Shown piece by piece: positions 14,433 through 23,002 of a stretch of DNA of 31,217 nucleotides (position 1 is its first letter; each line of letters begins with the position of its first letter). The stretch covers positions 1-31,217 of the forward strand of contig CAZCUQ010000011.1 of the NCBI GenBank assembly GCA_964501705.1, in the 5' to 3' direction. The position numbers were made by a program, and so were the translations under genes. Source of the DNA: RGIG4694 sp964501705. GTDB lineage: Bacteria > Bacillota > Clostridia > Oscillospirales > Ruminococcaceae. Below the pieces are notes generated by a model that ran no database searches, was not told the origin of the DNA, and saw only the letters and a program-made list of their open reading frames with translations.

Positions 14433-17400
14433 ATGGATAATTACAGAAAACAAGAACCGTTTGAAAAACAGGGTCTTTATGACCCGAAATTTGAACATGA
14501 AAACTGCGGTATCGGAGCTGTGGTCAGCCTGAACGGAAAAGCCGACAATAAGGTCGTTGATAACGCTCTTAAAATAGTTGAAACTCTTGAACACAGAGCA
14601 GGCAAGGACGCCGAAGGAAAAACAGGTGACGGCGTGGGAATTCTTTTGCAGATTTCCCACTCTTTCTTTAAAAAGGAAACCGAAAAGCTCGGAATGAAAC
14701 TGGACGGAGAAAGAGAATACGGCATAGGTATGTTCTTTTTCCCTCAGTCGGAGGAAAAACGAAAAAACGCTATGAAAATCCTCGAGGACGTTCTCGCGGA
14801 GGAGGAAATACCTTTTCTGGGCTGGAGAAAAGTCCCCGTTAATCCCGAAGTGCTCGGCTCGAAGGCACTTGAAAGTATGCCCGAAATATATCAGGGCTTT
14901 GCCGCAAAACCCGAAAACTGCGAAAAGGGAATAGATTTCGACAGAAAACTTTATATTGCGAGAATGATTTTTGAAAAAAGAGAAAAAAATACCTATGTAT
15001 GCTCCTTTTCAAGCCGTACCATAGTATATAAGGGAATGTTTCTTGTTTCTCAGCTGCGTAATTTCTACACAGATCTTCAGGATAAGGATTATAAATCGGC
15101 TGTCGGAATAGTTCATTCGCGCTTTTCCACAAATACAAATCCGTCATGGCAGCGCTCTCACCCGAACAGAATTATCGTTCACAACGGCGAGATAAACACT
15201 ATTACGGGAAATGTCGATAAAATGCTCAGCCGTGAAAATATACTGAAAAGCAAATACCTCGGTGACAGAATGAAGGATATCGTTCCCATTCTCGATGTGA
15301 CGGGGTCGGATTCGGCAAGACTTGACAATACTCTCGAATTTATGACAATGGCGGGAATGGAGCTTCCTCTTGCGGTCATCACCCTTATTCCCGAACCGTG
15401 GCAGCATATAGATACAATGAGCAGAGAAAAACGCGCGTTCTATCAGTACTACGCGACAATGATGGAACCGTGGGACGGCCCCGCGTCCATAATCTTCTCC
15501 GACGGCGATCTCGCCGGAGCGGTGCTTGACAGAAACGGTCTGCGCCCGTCAAGATATTATATCACCGACGACGGACAGGGAAATAAATATCTTATTCTTT
15601 CCTCCGAGGTCGGAGCGCTTGATATCCCCGAAGAGCATATCATCTGCAAGGAAAGGCTTCACCCCGGAAAAATGCTTCTCGCCGATATCGGAAAGGGCGA
15701 GCTTATCGATGACGAAACCATAAAGAACAGATACGCGAAACAAAATCCCTACGGAGAATGGCTTGACCATAATCTTCACCCGCTTTCGGAATTCTTTATT
15801 CCGAATAAAAAGCCGCAGAGATATTCGGGCGAAAAACTCGCGCGTCTTCAGCACGCTTTCGGATATACCTACGAAGCTATCAGAAATACAATGATACCTA
15901 TGGCTCTTAACGGCGCGGAGCCTATTTCCGCCATGGGAACGGATACTCCCATTCCTCCGCTGTCAAAGGAGAATCCTCCGCTTTTCGATTACTTCAAGCA
16001 GCTTTTCGCACAGGTGACGAATCCTCCCATCGACGCTGTCAGAGAATCGGTCATCACCGATACGGCGGTATATCTCGGAGCGTCGGGAAATATCCTTGAG
16101 GAAAAGGAAGAGAACTGTCTCGTTTTAAAGGTTCTTAATCCCGTACTTACAAATCTTGACCTTATGAAAATACGCATGGCTGATATCAATGGACTTAAAA
16201 CCGCTGATATATCCATGATCTATAACAAGAAAGAATCGAATCTCCGTTCGGCTGTTGAAAATCTCTATGCTCAGGCGAACGAGGCTCACGAAAACGGAGC
16301 GACCGTTCTTATCCTCTCAGACAGGGGAGTTGACAGCGAGCATATCGCTATACCGTCGCTTCTTGCGGTCGCCGCGCTTGAAACTTATCTTGTCAGAACA
16401 AGAAAAAATACGGCGATCTCGCTTATCGTCGAAACAGCCGAGCCGTATGAGGTACATCATTTCGCGGTTCTTCTGGGATTCGGCGCAAGCGCCGTCAATC
16501 CGTATCTTGCTATGGATACTTTATATCAGCTTACGGCGGAACACGCCATCGACAAGGAATATACCGAATCTCTGAACGCTTATGTGAAGGCTGTCGTTGA
16601 CGGTATTGTAAAAATCGCGTCAAAAATGGGAATCTCAACCATTCAGTCATATCAGGGTTCCAAGATATTCGAGGCTCTCGGAATAAGCAAATCGGTATGC
16701 GATGAGTTTTTCCCCGATATCGTAAGCAGAGTCGGCGGGATAGATCTTGACGATATCGAAGCACAGGCTCTTGCGCGGCATGACGCGGCGTTCGATCCTA
16801 TGGATCTTACCGTTAACGATTCCATGGAAAGCATAGGCACTCATAAATCGAGAAGCGGCAAGGAAGAACATATGTATAACCCCGAAACCATCCATCTTTT
16901 GCAGCTTGCCGCGTGGAACAACGATTACGGCGCTTATAAAAAATACGCAGCCCGCTTAAACGATGAAACGAAAAATCTTACGCTCAGAAGCACTCTTGAT
17001 CTTAATTACGATAAATCAAAGGAGATACCTCTCGACGAGGTTGAAAGCGCCGAAAGCATAATGCGCCGCTTTAAAACAGGAGCGATGTCATACGGCTCCA
17101 TATCAAAGGAAGCTCATGAATGTATGGCGATCGCCATGAACCGTATCGGCGGAAAATCCAACAGCGGAGAGGGCGGCGAAGACATTGACAGAATCCTCAC
17201 CGCAGGTTCCGCCGAGGATAAATGCTCCGCAATAAAGCAGGTCGCTTCGGGACGCTTCGGAGTCACCTCGGAATATCTTGTCTCCGCAAAGGAAATACAG
17301 ATAAAAATGGCACAGGGCGCAAAGCCCGGCGAGGGAGGTCATCTTCCCGCGAAAAAGGTCTACCCGTGGATAGCGAAAACAAGACATTCCACTCCGGGAG

Positions 17401-19010
17401 TGGCGCTTATATCGCCTCCTCCTCATCACGATATATATTCTATAGAAGATCTGGCGGAGCTTATATATGATCTTAAAAACGCCAACAAGGACGCGAGGAT
17501 ATCCGTTAAACTCGTTTCCGAGACGGGAGTGGGAACGGTTGCCGCAGGCGTTGCAAAGGCGGGAGCGGAAGTTATTCTCATATCCGGCTATGACGGCGGA
17601 ACGGGAGCGGCTCCCGGAAGCTCCATTCATAACGCGGGTCTTCCGTGGGAACTCGGACTTTCCGAAACACATAAAACGCTTATCATGAACGGACTCCGCT
17701 CCAAGGTGGTCATAGAAACAGACGGCAAGATGATGACGGGAAGAGACGTTATTATCGCGGCTTGTCTCGGCGCGGAGGAATACGGCTTCGCTACCGCTCC
17801 TCTCGTGACCATGGGCTGTGTTATGATGAGAGTATGCAATCTCGATACCTGTCCCGTCGGAGTAGCGACGCAAAATCCCGAACTTCGCAAACGCTTTAAG
17901 GGAAAACCCGAATATATAGTCAACTTTATGAGATTCATCGCCGAGGATATGAGAGAGTATATGGCAAAGCTCGGCGTCCGCACCGTTGACGAGCTTATCG
18001 GAAGAGCCGATCTTCTCCGCAAGAGAGATTATCCTGAGGGTCACAGAGCGGCTAAGATAGATATGAGCGCGATCCTTGATATTCCCTCTGCGGGAGAAAA
18101 CCGTTCCCGCTTTGATATATCCGACAGGTTTGACTTCAAGCTTTCGGAAACTATCGATGAAAAGGTCATTATCCCGCAGATGAAAGACGCTTTTGAATCG
18201 GGAAAGCCTGAGAGCATAGAACTTGAGGTCAGCAATCTGAACCGTACTCTGGGTACTCTTTTCGGCTCGGAGATAACAAAAAAATACGGCGGCACTCTTG
18301 CCGATGATACATATGTCGTAAAATGTCACGGTTCGGGCGGACAGAGCTTCGGAGCGTTCATTCCGAAAGGACTAACTCTTGTGCTTGAGGGCGACAGCAA
18401 CGATTATTTCGGAAAGGGTCTTTCGGGCGGAAAGCTTGTTCTCATGCCGCCGAAGAACGCAAAATACAGAACGGAACAAAATATCATCGTCGGAAACGTT
18501 GCTCTTTTCGGAGCTACGAGCGGAAAGGCGTTTATCGCCGGAGTGGCGGGAGAACGCTTCTGCGTGAGAAATTCGGGAGCTTCGGTCGTTGTCGAGGGCG
18601 TGGGAGATCACGGCTGTGAATACATGACAGGCGGCGTGGCGGTAATTCTCGGAAAAACGAGCAAGAATTTCGCCGCAGGCATGAGCGGCGGAACAGCGTA
18701 TGTTCTTGACGAGGATTTCGATCTCTACACAAAGTTAAACAAGTCCCTCGTGGGATTTTCAAAAGTCACCGAAGAAGAGGATATTGAAATGCTCCGCTCC
18801 CTCATAACGGAACACGTGGAAGCGACAAATTCCGTTCGCGGGCAGGAAATTCTTGATGATTTTGAGAAATTTCTTCCGAAATTCAAGAAGATCATTCCTC
18901 ACGACTACGCGAAAATGCTTTCGAGCATAAGAAAATTTGAAAGTCAGGGCAAATCCGCCGATGAGGCGAGAATCGAAGCTTTCTACGAAAATACAAGAAA
19001 GAAAGCATAA
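14433..19010 (+). CDS. gltB: Glutamate synthase (NADPH) large subunit GltB
   Basis: Large subunit of glutamine-dependent glutamate synthase, which transfers the glutamine amide to 2-oxoglutarate. At 1525 residues it has full length. A 24-residue propeptide precedes the amidotransferase nucleophile Cys25 (ENCGIGAV). The class II amidotransferase domain runs to about residue 430, the central domain to about 780, and the FMN/synthase domain follows (SGEGGED, KPGEGGHLPAKKVYPWIA, GYDGGTGAAPGSS). The 3Fe-4S cysteines are C1129, C1135 and C1140 (MGCVMMRVCNLDTCPVGVATQ region). The C-terminal GXGXG beta-helix covers about residues 1260-1480. The promoter and an adjacent inverted repeat suggest regulation by nitrogen or glutamate supply. 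gltD follows after 14 nt. Confidence 0.98.
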   Translation: MDNYRKQEPFEKQGLYDPKFEHENCGIGAVVSLNGKADNKVVDNALKIVETLEHRAGKDAEGKTGDGVGILLQISHSFFKKETEKLGMKLDGEREYGIGMFFFPQSEEKRKNAMKILEDVLAEEEIPFLGWRKVPVNPEVLGSKALESMPEIYQGFAAKPENCEKGIDFDRKLYIARMIFEKREKNTYVCSFSSRTIVYKGMFLVSQLRNFYTDLQDKDYKSAVGIVHSRFSTNTNPSWQRSHPNRIIVHNGEINTITGNVDKMLSRENILKSKYLGDRMKDIVPILDVTGSDSARLDNTLEFMTMAGMELPLAVITLIPEPWQHIDTMSREKRAFYQYYATMMEPWDGPASIIFSDGDLAGAVLDRNGLRPSRYYITDDGQGNKYLILSSEVGALDIPEEHIICKERLHPGKMLLADIGKGELIDDETIKNRYAKQNPYGEWLDHNLHPLSEFFIPNKKPQRYSGEKLARLQHAFGYTYEAIRNTMIPMALNGAEPISAMGTDTPIPPLSKENPPLFDYFKQLFAQVTNPPIDAVRESVITDTAVYLGASGNILEEKEENCLVLKVLNPVLTNLDLMKIRMADINGLKTADISMIYNKKESNLRSAVENLYAQANEAHENGATVLILSDRGVDSEHIAIPSLLAVAALETYLVRTRKNTAISLIVETAEPYEVHHFAVLLGFGASAVNPYLAMDTLYQLTAEHAIDKEYTESLNAYVKAVVDGIVKIASKMGISTIQSYQGSKIFEALGISKSVCDEFFPDIVSRVGGIDLDDIEAQALARHDAAFDPMDLTVNDSMESIGTHKSRSGKEEHMYNPETIHLLQLAAWNNDYGAYKKYAARLNDETKNLTLRSTLDLNYDKSKEIPLDEVESAESIMRRFKTGAMSYGSISKEAHECMAIAMNRIGGKSNSGEGGEDIDRILTAGSAEDKCSAIKQVASGRFGVTSEYLVSAKEIQIKMAQGAKPGEGGHLPAKKVYPWIAKTRHSTPGVALISPPPHHDIYSIEDLAELIYDLKNANKDARISVKLVSETGVGTVAAGVAKAGAEVILISGYDGGTGAAPGSSIHNAGLPWELGLSETHKTLIMNGLRSKVVIETDGKMMTGRDVIIAACLGAEEYGFATAPLVTMGCVMMRVCNLDTCPVGVATQNPELRKRFKGKPEYIVNFMRFIAEDMREYMAKLGVRTVDELIGRADLLRKRDYPEGHRAAKIDMSAILDIPSAGENRSRFDISDRFDFKLSETIDEKVIIPQMKDAFESGKPESIELEVSNLNRTLGTLFGSEITKKYGGTLADDTYVVKCHGSGGQSFGAFIPKGLTLVLEGDSNDYFGKGLSGGKLVLMPPKNAKYRTEQNIIVGNVALFGATSGKAFIAGVAGERFCVRNSGASVVVEGVGDHGCEYMTGGVAVILGKTSKNFAAGMSGGTAYVLDEDFDLYTKLNKSLVGFSKVTEEEDIEMLRSLITEHVEATNSVRGQEILDDFEKFLPKFKKIIPHDYAKMLSSIRKFESQGKSADEARIEAFYENTRKKA

Positions 19011-19024
19011 GGGAGGACACAGAT

Positions 19025-20515
19025 ATGGGAAAGCCGACAGGTTTTTTAGAATATGAAAGAACTGAAAACGAGGCGGCGGCGCCTCTTCAGAGAATTAAAA
19101 CATACCGTGAGTTTCATACGCCTCTTTCTAAGGAGGAAAGGCGGAAGCAGGCTTCAAGATGCATGGACTGCGGAGTTCCGTTCTGTCAGTACGGAAAACC
19201 GATAAACGGTATGGTTTCGGGATGTCCGCTCAATAATCTCTGCCCCGAATGGAACGATCTTGTCTATAAGGATAATATGCCGCAGGCGCTTTCACGTCTG
19301 CTGCTTACAAACAGTTTCCCCGAATTTACTTCAAGAGTATGCCCCGCGCTGTGTGAAAAAGCCTGCACCTGCTCTCTTTACGGAGAGAGCGTGACCGTAA
19401 AGGAAAATGAATACGCTGTAATCGAATATGCCTTTGAGAACGGCATGATGAAGCCGAAAGCTCCGAATGTCAGAACAGGCAAAAAAGTCGCTGTGATAGG
19501 CTCGGGACCTGCGGGTCTTGCCGCCGCACAGAGACTTAACAGGAGAGGTCACAGTGTGACTGTCTTTGAAAGAGAGGATCGTATCGGAGGACTCCTGATG
19601 TACGGCATACCTAATATGAAGCTTGAAAAATCTGTCGTTGACAGGCGCGTAAAGCTTATGGAGGAAGAGGGCGTTGTATTTAAGACAAATGTGAACGTCG
19701 GAAAGGATATATCCGCCGAGGAGATAAAAAGTAAATTCGACGCTGTTATTCTGTGCTGCGGAACGGGAAACGCAAGAGATATCTCCGCTCCCGGACGAGA
19801 CGCGGATGGTATTTGCTTTGCGGTGGATTTTCTCAAGGCAACCACAAAAAGTCTGATGAGTTCGGATCTTTCCGACGGATATCTCATCAGCGCGAAATAT
19901 AAGCACGTTGTCGTAATAGGCGGCGGCGATACAGGCAACGATTGCGTTGGTACGGCGATAAGACACGGCTGCAAATCCGTGACGGAGCTTGAAATGATGC
20001 CGAAGCCTCCCGTAACAAGAGCGGAGGATAATCCATGGCCCGAATGGCCCCGCGTGCTTAAAACCGATTACGGTCAGGAAGAAGCAATGGCTGTATTCGG
20101 CGTTGATCCGAGGATGTATCAGACTACCGTTAAACAATTTTTAAAGGACGACTCCTTTCATGTGAGAGCTGTTGAAATTATCTCTCTTACTCCCGAAAAG
20201 GACTCCGCGACAGGCAGAACGAAAATGACAATAGTTCCCGGCAGCGAGAAAATAATTCCCGCAGATCTGGTTCTTATTGCGGCGGGATTTCTCGGCACGG
20301 AAAAATATATCGCGGACGCTTTCGGCGTAAAATTAAACGCGCGTTCAAATGTGGAGACTTCCGCTCCCGACGATTACAAAACAAATGTTCCGGGAGTATT
20401 CACCGCAGGCGATATGCACCGCGGACAATCTCTTGTCGTATGGGCAATAAGAGAGGGCAGAGACGCCGCAAAGGCTGTGGACGAATATCTTATGGGATAT
20501 TCCACGCTTAGATAA
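19025..20515 (+). CDS. gltD: Glutamate synthase (NADPH) small subunit GltD
   Basis: Small subunit that takes electrons from NAD(P)H through FAD and iron-sulfur clusters to GltB. The 496 residues include N-terminal 4Fe-4S cysteines (CMDCGVPFC, GCPLNNLCPEWN, CPALCEKACTC), the FAD fingerprint GSGPAG at 159-164, the NAD(P)H fingerprint GGGDTGND from residue 299, and the C-terminal FAD contact AGDMHRGQSLVVWAIREGR. RBS GGGAGG lies before ATG 19025. It is cotranscribed with gltB and closed by a hairpin terminator whose A-rich left flank begins at the stop codon. Confidence 0.97.
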   Translation: MGKPTGFLEYERTENEAAAPLQRIKTYREFHTPLSKEERRKQASRCMDCGVPFCQYGKPINGMVSGCPLNNLCPEWNDLVYKDNMPQALSRLLLTNSFPEFTSRVCPALCEKACTCSLYGESVTVKENEYAVIEYAFENGMMKPKAPNVRTGKKVAVIGSGPAGLAAAQRLNRRGHSVTVFEREDRIGGLLMYGIPNMKLEKSVVDRRVKLMEEEGVVFKTNVNVGKDISAEEIKSKFDAVILCCGTGNARDISAPGRDADGICFAVDFLKATTKSLMSSDLSDGYLISAKYKHVVVIGGGDTGNDCVGTAIRHGCKSVTELEMMPKPPVTRAEDNPWPEWPRVLKTDYGQEEAMAVFGVDPRMYQTTVKQFLKDDSFHVRAVEIISLTPEKDSATGRTKMTIVPGSEKIIPADLVLIAAGFLGTEKYIADAFGVKLNARSNVETSAPDDYKTNVPGVFTAGDMHRGQSLVVWAIREGRDAAKAVDEYLMGYSTLR

Positions 20516-20552
20516 AAAAAGTTATCCGAAAACCAATCGGATAACTTTTTTT
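20514..20552. terminator. Bidirectional terminator between gltD and the leftward coiled-coil gene
   Basis: Seven A residues, GTTATCCGA (20521-20529), a 7-nt loop, TCGGATAAC (20537-20545) and seven T residues: a symmetric A-stem-T element serving both converging transcripts. Confidence 0.9.
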
Positions 20553-20574
20553 ATTGCGCAGCTTTTTAAAAGCG

Positions 20575-21036
20575 TTATTTTCCTGTTTTCGCCTTCATGG
20601 CGGCGTGTGTTCTTTTTATTTCGGAAAGAGAGGCATTGAGAGCCGTTTCCGATTCGCTTAAAATGCTGTTTACATAATCATATGCGGAGCTTTTCAGAAT
20701 TTTTGCCTGCTTCTGAGCCTGTGTGATGATCTCAATGCCCTGCGCCCGTGCCTGTTTTGTTATCTCATCGTTTGCGACAAGCGTTTTGGCGCGTTCCTCC
20801 GCCTTTCTGACTATCTGCTCTGCTTCTTTGCGTGCGCCGGAAATGATAGCCTCCCTGTCGTTAAGGACGCGGTTCGAGTATGTTATCTGTTCGGGAATAG
20901 CCGCTCTGGCGTCGTTTAAATATTCACGCAGAAGATCTCCGTCAAGTCTTATCGAGGCCGAGGAAAACGGAACTTTTTTTGCTTCGTCTATCATGTCCTC
21001 AATACTGTCAAGGATCTGTTCTATAGTCATTGCCAT
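20575..21036 (-). CDS. Conserved coiled-coil protein downstream of coaD (ATP synthase b-subunit-like or DivIVA-like)
   Basis: Soluble, helical, charged protein of about 153 residues. Residues about 50-115 form a heptad-rich coil (REAIISGARKEAEQIVRKAEERAK, then TKQARAQGIEIITQAQKQA), reminiscent of the stalk of ATP synthase subunit b or a DivIVA coil. No catalytic motif or membrane segment is visible. I chose ATG 21036 because GAGGAGA lies 7 nt upstream; the frame extends 11 codons upstream without an RBS. It lies downstream of rsmD and coaD in the same direction, a neighbourhood I recall in related Clostridia where it is usually called 'ATPase'. It has a promoter region of its own with a large inverted repeat. 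Confidence 0.72.
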   Translation of the reverse strand: MAMTIEQILDSIEDMIDEAKKVPFSSASIRLDGDLLREYLNDARAAIPEQITYSNRVLNDREAIISGARKEAEQIVRKAEERAKTLVANDEITKQARAQGIEIITQAQKQAKILKSSAYDYVNSILSESETALNASLSEIKRTHAAMKAKTGK

Positions 21037-21086
21037 ATTGGTTTCTCCTCTCTTTTTCGGTAAACGCACCTGAAAATCCGTATTAT

Positions 21087-21180
21087 AGTAAACGGCATTA
21101 AATTTGACTTAAGGTCAAGCGAAAATTTGCATATATGATTTTTGCGCGGACTGAAGGTACAAATTATAATGCCGTTTACT
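21087..21180. repeat. 14-bp inverted repeat flanking the start region of the coiled-coil gene transcript
   Basis: AGTAAACGGCATTA (21087-21100) and TAATGCCGTTTACT (21167-21180) are perfect reverse complements. The match continues inward (AATTTG against CAAATT) with one extra base in the right arm. A smaller palindrome, TTGACTTAAGGTCAA, lies inside at about 21103-21117. The right arm overlaps the minus-strand -10 hexamer. Confidence 0.6.
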
Positions 21181-21190
21181 GTAAAGTCAG
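21163..21190 (-). promoter_or_regulatory. Probable promoter of the coiled-coil gene
   Basis: On the minus strand CTGACT (21190-21185), a 16-nt spacer and TATAAT (21168-21163). Its -10 and spacer lie in the right arm of the 14-bp inverted repeat. Another TATAAT on the same strand lies at about 21088-21083, next to the left arm. Confidence 0.5.
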
Positions 21191-21217
21191 GCAAAAGCGC
21201 GTCTGACAGCGCGGATT

Positions 21218-21715
21218 TCAATGATGTTTACCGTTGTTCAGTCTGTTTTCAATGTCGTGGAGTATGCAGGCGGGAATAAAGCTGCTTATATCGCCGCCGA
21301 ACGAGGCGACCTGCTTTACCACGCTGGAGCTTAGGTACATATTCTCGGAAGAGGTCGTAAGAAAGACGGTTTCCGCGCCGTGATAAAGTCTCGCGTTTAC
21401 GAGAGCCATCTGGAATTCGTACTCGAAATCCGTGACGGCGCGAAGTCCCTTTACTATCGCGGTAGCTCCCACCGATTTTACATAATCGGCGATAAGTCCG
21501 TCGCATATATCCACGACAACATTAGTAAGTTTGGCGTCATCTATGGTTTTATGGATCAGAGTCACCCGTTCTTCGGGTGAAAAGCTCGGATTTTTTCCTG
21601 CATTCAGTGCTACAAGCACTATGACCTTATCGAAAAGCATCGAGGCTCTTTTTATTATATCGAGGTGTCCCAGGGTAACGGGATCAAAGCTTCCGGGGCA
21701 AACGGCTATTCTCAT
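21218..21715 (-). CDS. coaD: Phosphopantetheine adenylyltransferase CoaD
   Basis: Catalyses ATP + 4'-phosphopantetheine to dephospho-CoA in coenzyme A synthesis. The 165-residue nucleotidyltransferase has PGSFDPVTLGHLDII with the T/HxGH motif (TLGH), SFSPEERV, VKGLRAVTDFEYE and SSENMYLSSSVVKQVASFGGD. Length is normal. It follows rsmD by 8 nt in the same direction, the standard rsmD-coaD pair of Firmicutes. Confidence 0.97.
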   Translation of the reverse strand: MRIAVCPGSFDPVTLGHLDIIKRASMLFDKVIVLVALNAGKNPSFSPEERVTLIHKTIDDAKLTNVVVDICDGLIADYVKSVGATAIVKGLRAVTDFEYEFQMALVNARLYHGAETVFLTTSSENMYLSSSVVKQVASFGGDISSFIPACILHDIENRLNNGKHH

Positions 21716-21723
21716 TTTATAAA

Positions 21724-22275
21724 TCAGCCTTCTTCGTTAAAAGGTATTTTATATACGGTCACCGCGGTTTTGCCGTAGCGGTAGGTCTTGTTTTTTTTGA
21801 GTCTCCCGACAGCTTCGGGAAGGGAAAGATCCTTTTCATGCTCGCAGACAGCGATCCCTCTCACGCTCATAAGCGGTTCAAGAAGGGGCAGAGCTTCGGC
21901 GATAAGATCTTTGCCGTAAGGCGGGTCGAGAAAAGCTATATCGAATTTGTATCTCGACATACGCAGAAAATCGAGACTGTCCCCGCATATCACATTTGAA
22001 TCCTCTTTGAAGCCCGCGAGAGAGATATTTTCTCTTGTGAGATCTGCGCTTTCCTTAGATTTGTCAACGAAGCGGCAGAACTTTGCCCCGCGCGAAAGAG
22101 CTTCTATACCGAGCTGACCCGTTCCCGAAAAAAGGTCGAGTATCTCGGAGCCTTCTATATCGAACTGTATAACGGAAAAGACAGCCTCCTTGACCATATC
22201 GGATGTGGGGCGGATATCTCTTCCCTCAAAGGTTTTAAGTTTTTTTCCTCTTGCCTTGCCTGTAATTATTCTCAT
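21724..22275 (-). CDS. rsmD: 16S rRNA (guanine966-N2)-methyltransferase RsmD
   Basis: SAM-dependent methyltransferase that modifies G966 of 16S rRNA. The 183 residues show the N-terminal MRIITGKARGKKL and RPTSDMVKEAVF, the SAM motif LDLFSGTGQLGIEAL (46-60) and the catalytic DPPY (117-120). ATG 22275 is preceded by AAGGA within 10 nt. A clear minus-strand promoter lies at 22358-22330. coaD follows by 8 nt. Confidence 0.96.
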   Translation of the reverse strand: MRIITGKARGKKLKTFEGRDIRPTSDMVKEAVFSVIQFDIEGSEILDLFSGTGQLGIEALSRGAKFCRFVDKSKESADLTRENISLAGFKEDSNVICGDSLDFLRMSRYKFDIAFLDPPYGKDLIAEALPLLEPLMSVRGIAVCEHEKDLSLPEAVGRLKKNKTYRYGKTAVTVYKIPFNEEG

Positions 22276-22329
22276 ATATCCGTATCCTTTTTTAAGTTAT
22301 TACAAAATGATTACACACTGCTACTATTT

Positions 22330-22358
22330 ATTATAACGCATTTGTTTCAATTTGTCCA
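22330..22358 (-). promoter_or_regulatory. Promoter of rsmD-coaD
   Basis: On the minus strand TGGACA (22358-22353), 17-nt spacer and TATAAT (22335-22330). The 337-nt gap 22276-22612 otherwise holds very AT-rich DNA and the divergent promoter and leader of the acidic protein gene. Confidence 0.75.
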
Positions 22359-22438
22359 TATCGTAACACAAATTTAACAATTAATAATAAATAAATTAAT
22401 ATAAAATATTTTGAATGTTTTGTTTATTTTCAATAAAT

Positions 22439-22455
22439 TGTTACATATCTGTGAC
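22439..22455 (+). promoter_or_regulatory. TGTTAC-N5-TGTGAC direct repeat, WalR-box-like
   Basis: TGTTAC (22439-22444) and TGTGAC (22450-22455) are spaced by 5 nt, the layout of the WalR/YycF box (TGTWAH-N5-TGTWAH) with one mismatch in the second hexamer. It lies 26 nt upstream of the -35 of the acidic membrane protein gene. The same stretch also reads as an imperfect palindrome TTGTTACA/TGTGACAA. Confidence 0.3.
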
Positions 22456-22481
22456 AAGATTATGAAATTTATTAAAGCCTA

Positions 22482-22510
22482 TTGTATTTTACGAAAAGTT
22501 GTGATATAAT
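22482..22510 (+). promoter_or_regulatory. Promoter of the acidic membrane protein gene
   Basis: TTGTAT (22482-22487), 17-nt spacer, TATAAT (22505-22510) within the extended -10 TGTGATATAAT. Confidence 0.72.
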
Positions 22511-22538
22511 AATAAAAACATCAGGTAAAAAGCAAATT

Positions 22539-22583
22539 CAGATCGTCCGTTACTTTTGAAAATCGGACGCTTGAATCGATCTG
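22539..22583 (+). promoter_or_regulatory. Structured leader of the acidic membrane protein gene
   Basis: CAGATCGTCCG (22539-22549) pairs with CGGACG (22564-22569) and, beyond a bulge, with ATCTG of CGATCTG (22577-22583), giving a roughly 11-bp hairpin with a 14-nt loop. It ends about 14 nt before the AAAGGAG RBS, so it could affect mRNA stability or translation. Confidence 0.45.
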
Positions 22584-22612
22584 TAAATCAAAAGAAAAGG
22601 AGTTAAAAAATT

Positions 22613-22903
22613 ATGAAAGCATTAGGTGTGGTTCTTACGGCTCTTATTTCCGCCGCTGCGGGTGCAGCTGCCGCTGTTTATACGGTAAAGAAGCGCGAAG
22701 AGCTTGAACAGTATGATTATGATTTCGACGATGACGATGAGATCTATTTCGATGATGACGATGAATGTGCGGACTGCTCTTCCTGCTCCGAAGACGATAA
22801 GACGGAGGATGATAAGCAGGAAACCGCCGCTGCCGCGGAGGAAGCTCCTGCGGACGATGTACCCGAGGACGATGTACCCGAGGAGGATTCCGAGGGAGTC
22901 TGA
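22613..22903 (+). CDS. Small acidic membrane-anchored protein with a Cys cluster
   Basis: A 96-residue protein not tied to a named family. Residues 4-23 are a Gly/Ala-rich hydrophobic helix (VVLTALISAAAGAAAAVYTV), followed by KKRE and then an extremely acidic tail. The tail has two Asp runs (about residues 37-52), the cysteine cluster CADCSSC (about residues 52-58) and a Glu/Asp/Pro-rich end with a duplicated DDVPE unit. AAAGGAG is the RBS, somewhat far (about 10 nt) from the ATG. The start resembles short YtxH-type proteins, but the tail does not. The anchor suggests an inner-membrane or surface location. The acidic/Cys tail could bind metal, which is speculative. Monocistronic between its own promoter and terminator. 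Confidence 0.75.
   Translation: MKALGVVLTALISAAAGAAAAVYTVKKREELEQYDYDFDDDDEIYFDDDDECADCSSCSEDDKTEDDKQETAAAAEEAPADDVPEDDVPEEDSEGV
22853..22882 (+). repeat. Two 15-bp tandem copies in the acidic protein gene
   Basis: GACGATGTACCCGAG occurs twice in tandem, encoding the duplicated DDVPE. A recent in-frame duplication and possible site of length variation. Confidence 0.75.
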
Positions 22904-22928
22904 TCCGCACAGAACATGAAAAACTATT

Positions 22929-22963
22929 AAAACGCTTCGATTTTTTCGCAGCGTTTTATTTTT
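22929..22963 (+). terminator. Intrinsic terminator after the acidic protein gene
   Basis: AAAACGCT (22929-22936) pairs with AGCGTTTT (22950-22957), 13-nt loop, followed by ATTTTT. Placed 26 nt after the stop codon. Confidence 0.75.
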
Positions 22964-22964
22964 A

Positions 22965-23001
22965 ACAAAAAGCTGACGCCATCCGACAGTCAGCCTTTTG
23001 T
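22965..23001 (-). terminator. Intrinsic terminator of the 3D-domain protein gene
   Basis: On the minus strand ACAAAAGGCTGAC (23001-22989) pairs with GTCAGCTTTTTGT (22977-22965) across an 11-nt loop with one mismatch, giving a T-rich 3' side. It begins one base after the stop codon at 23003-23005. Confidence 0.75.
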
Positions 23002-23002
23002 T

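Noticed and set aside
17103..18329. 408-codon open frame on the minus strand inside gltB
   Set aside because: It lies fully antisense to the conserved FMN domain of GltB, with no RBS or family motif: a composition shadow.
22853..22882. Tandem 15-mers as a CRISPR-like array
   Set aside because: Only two copies with no spacer, inside a coding region: a small in-frame duplication.
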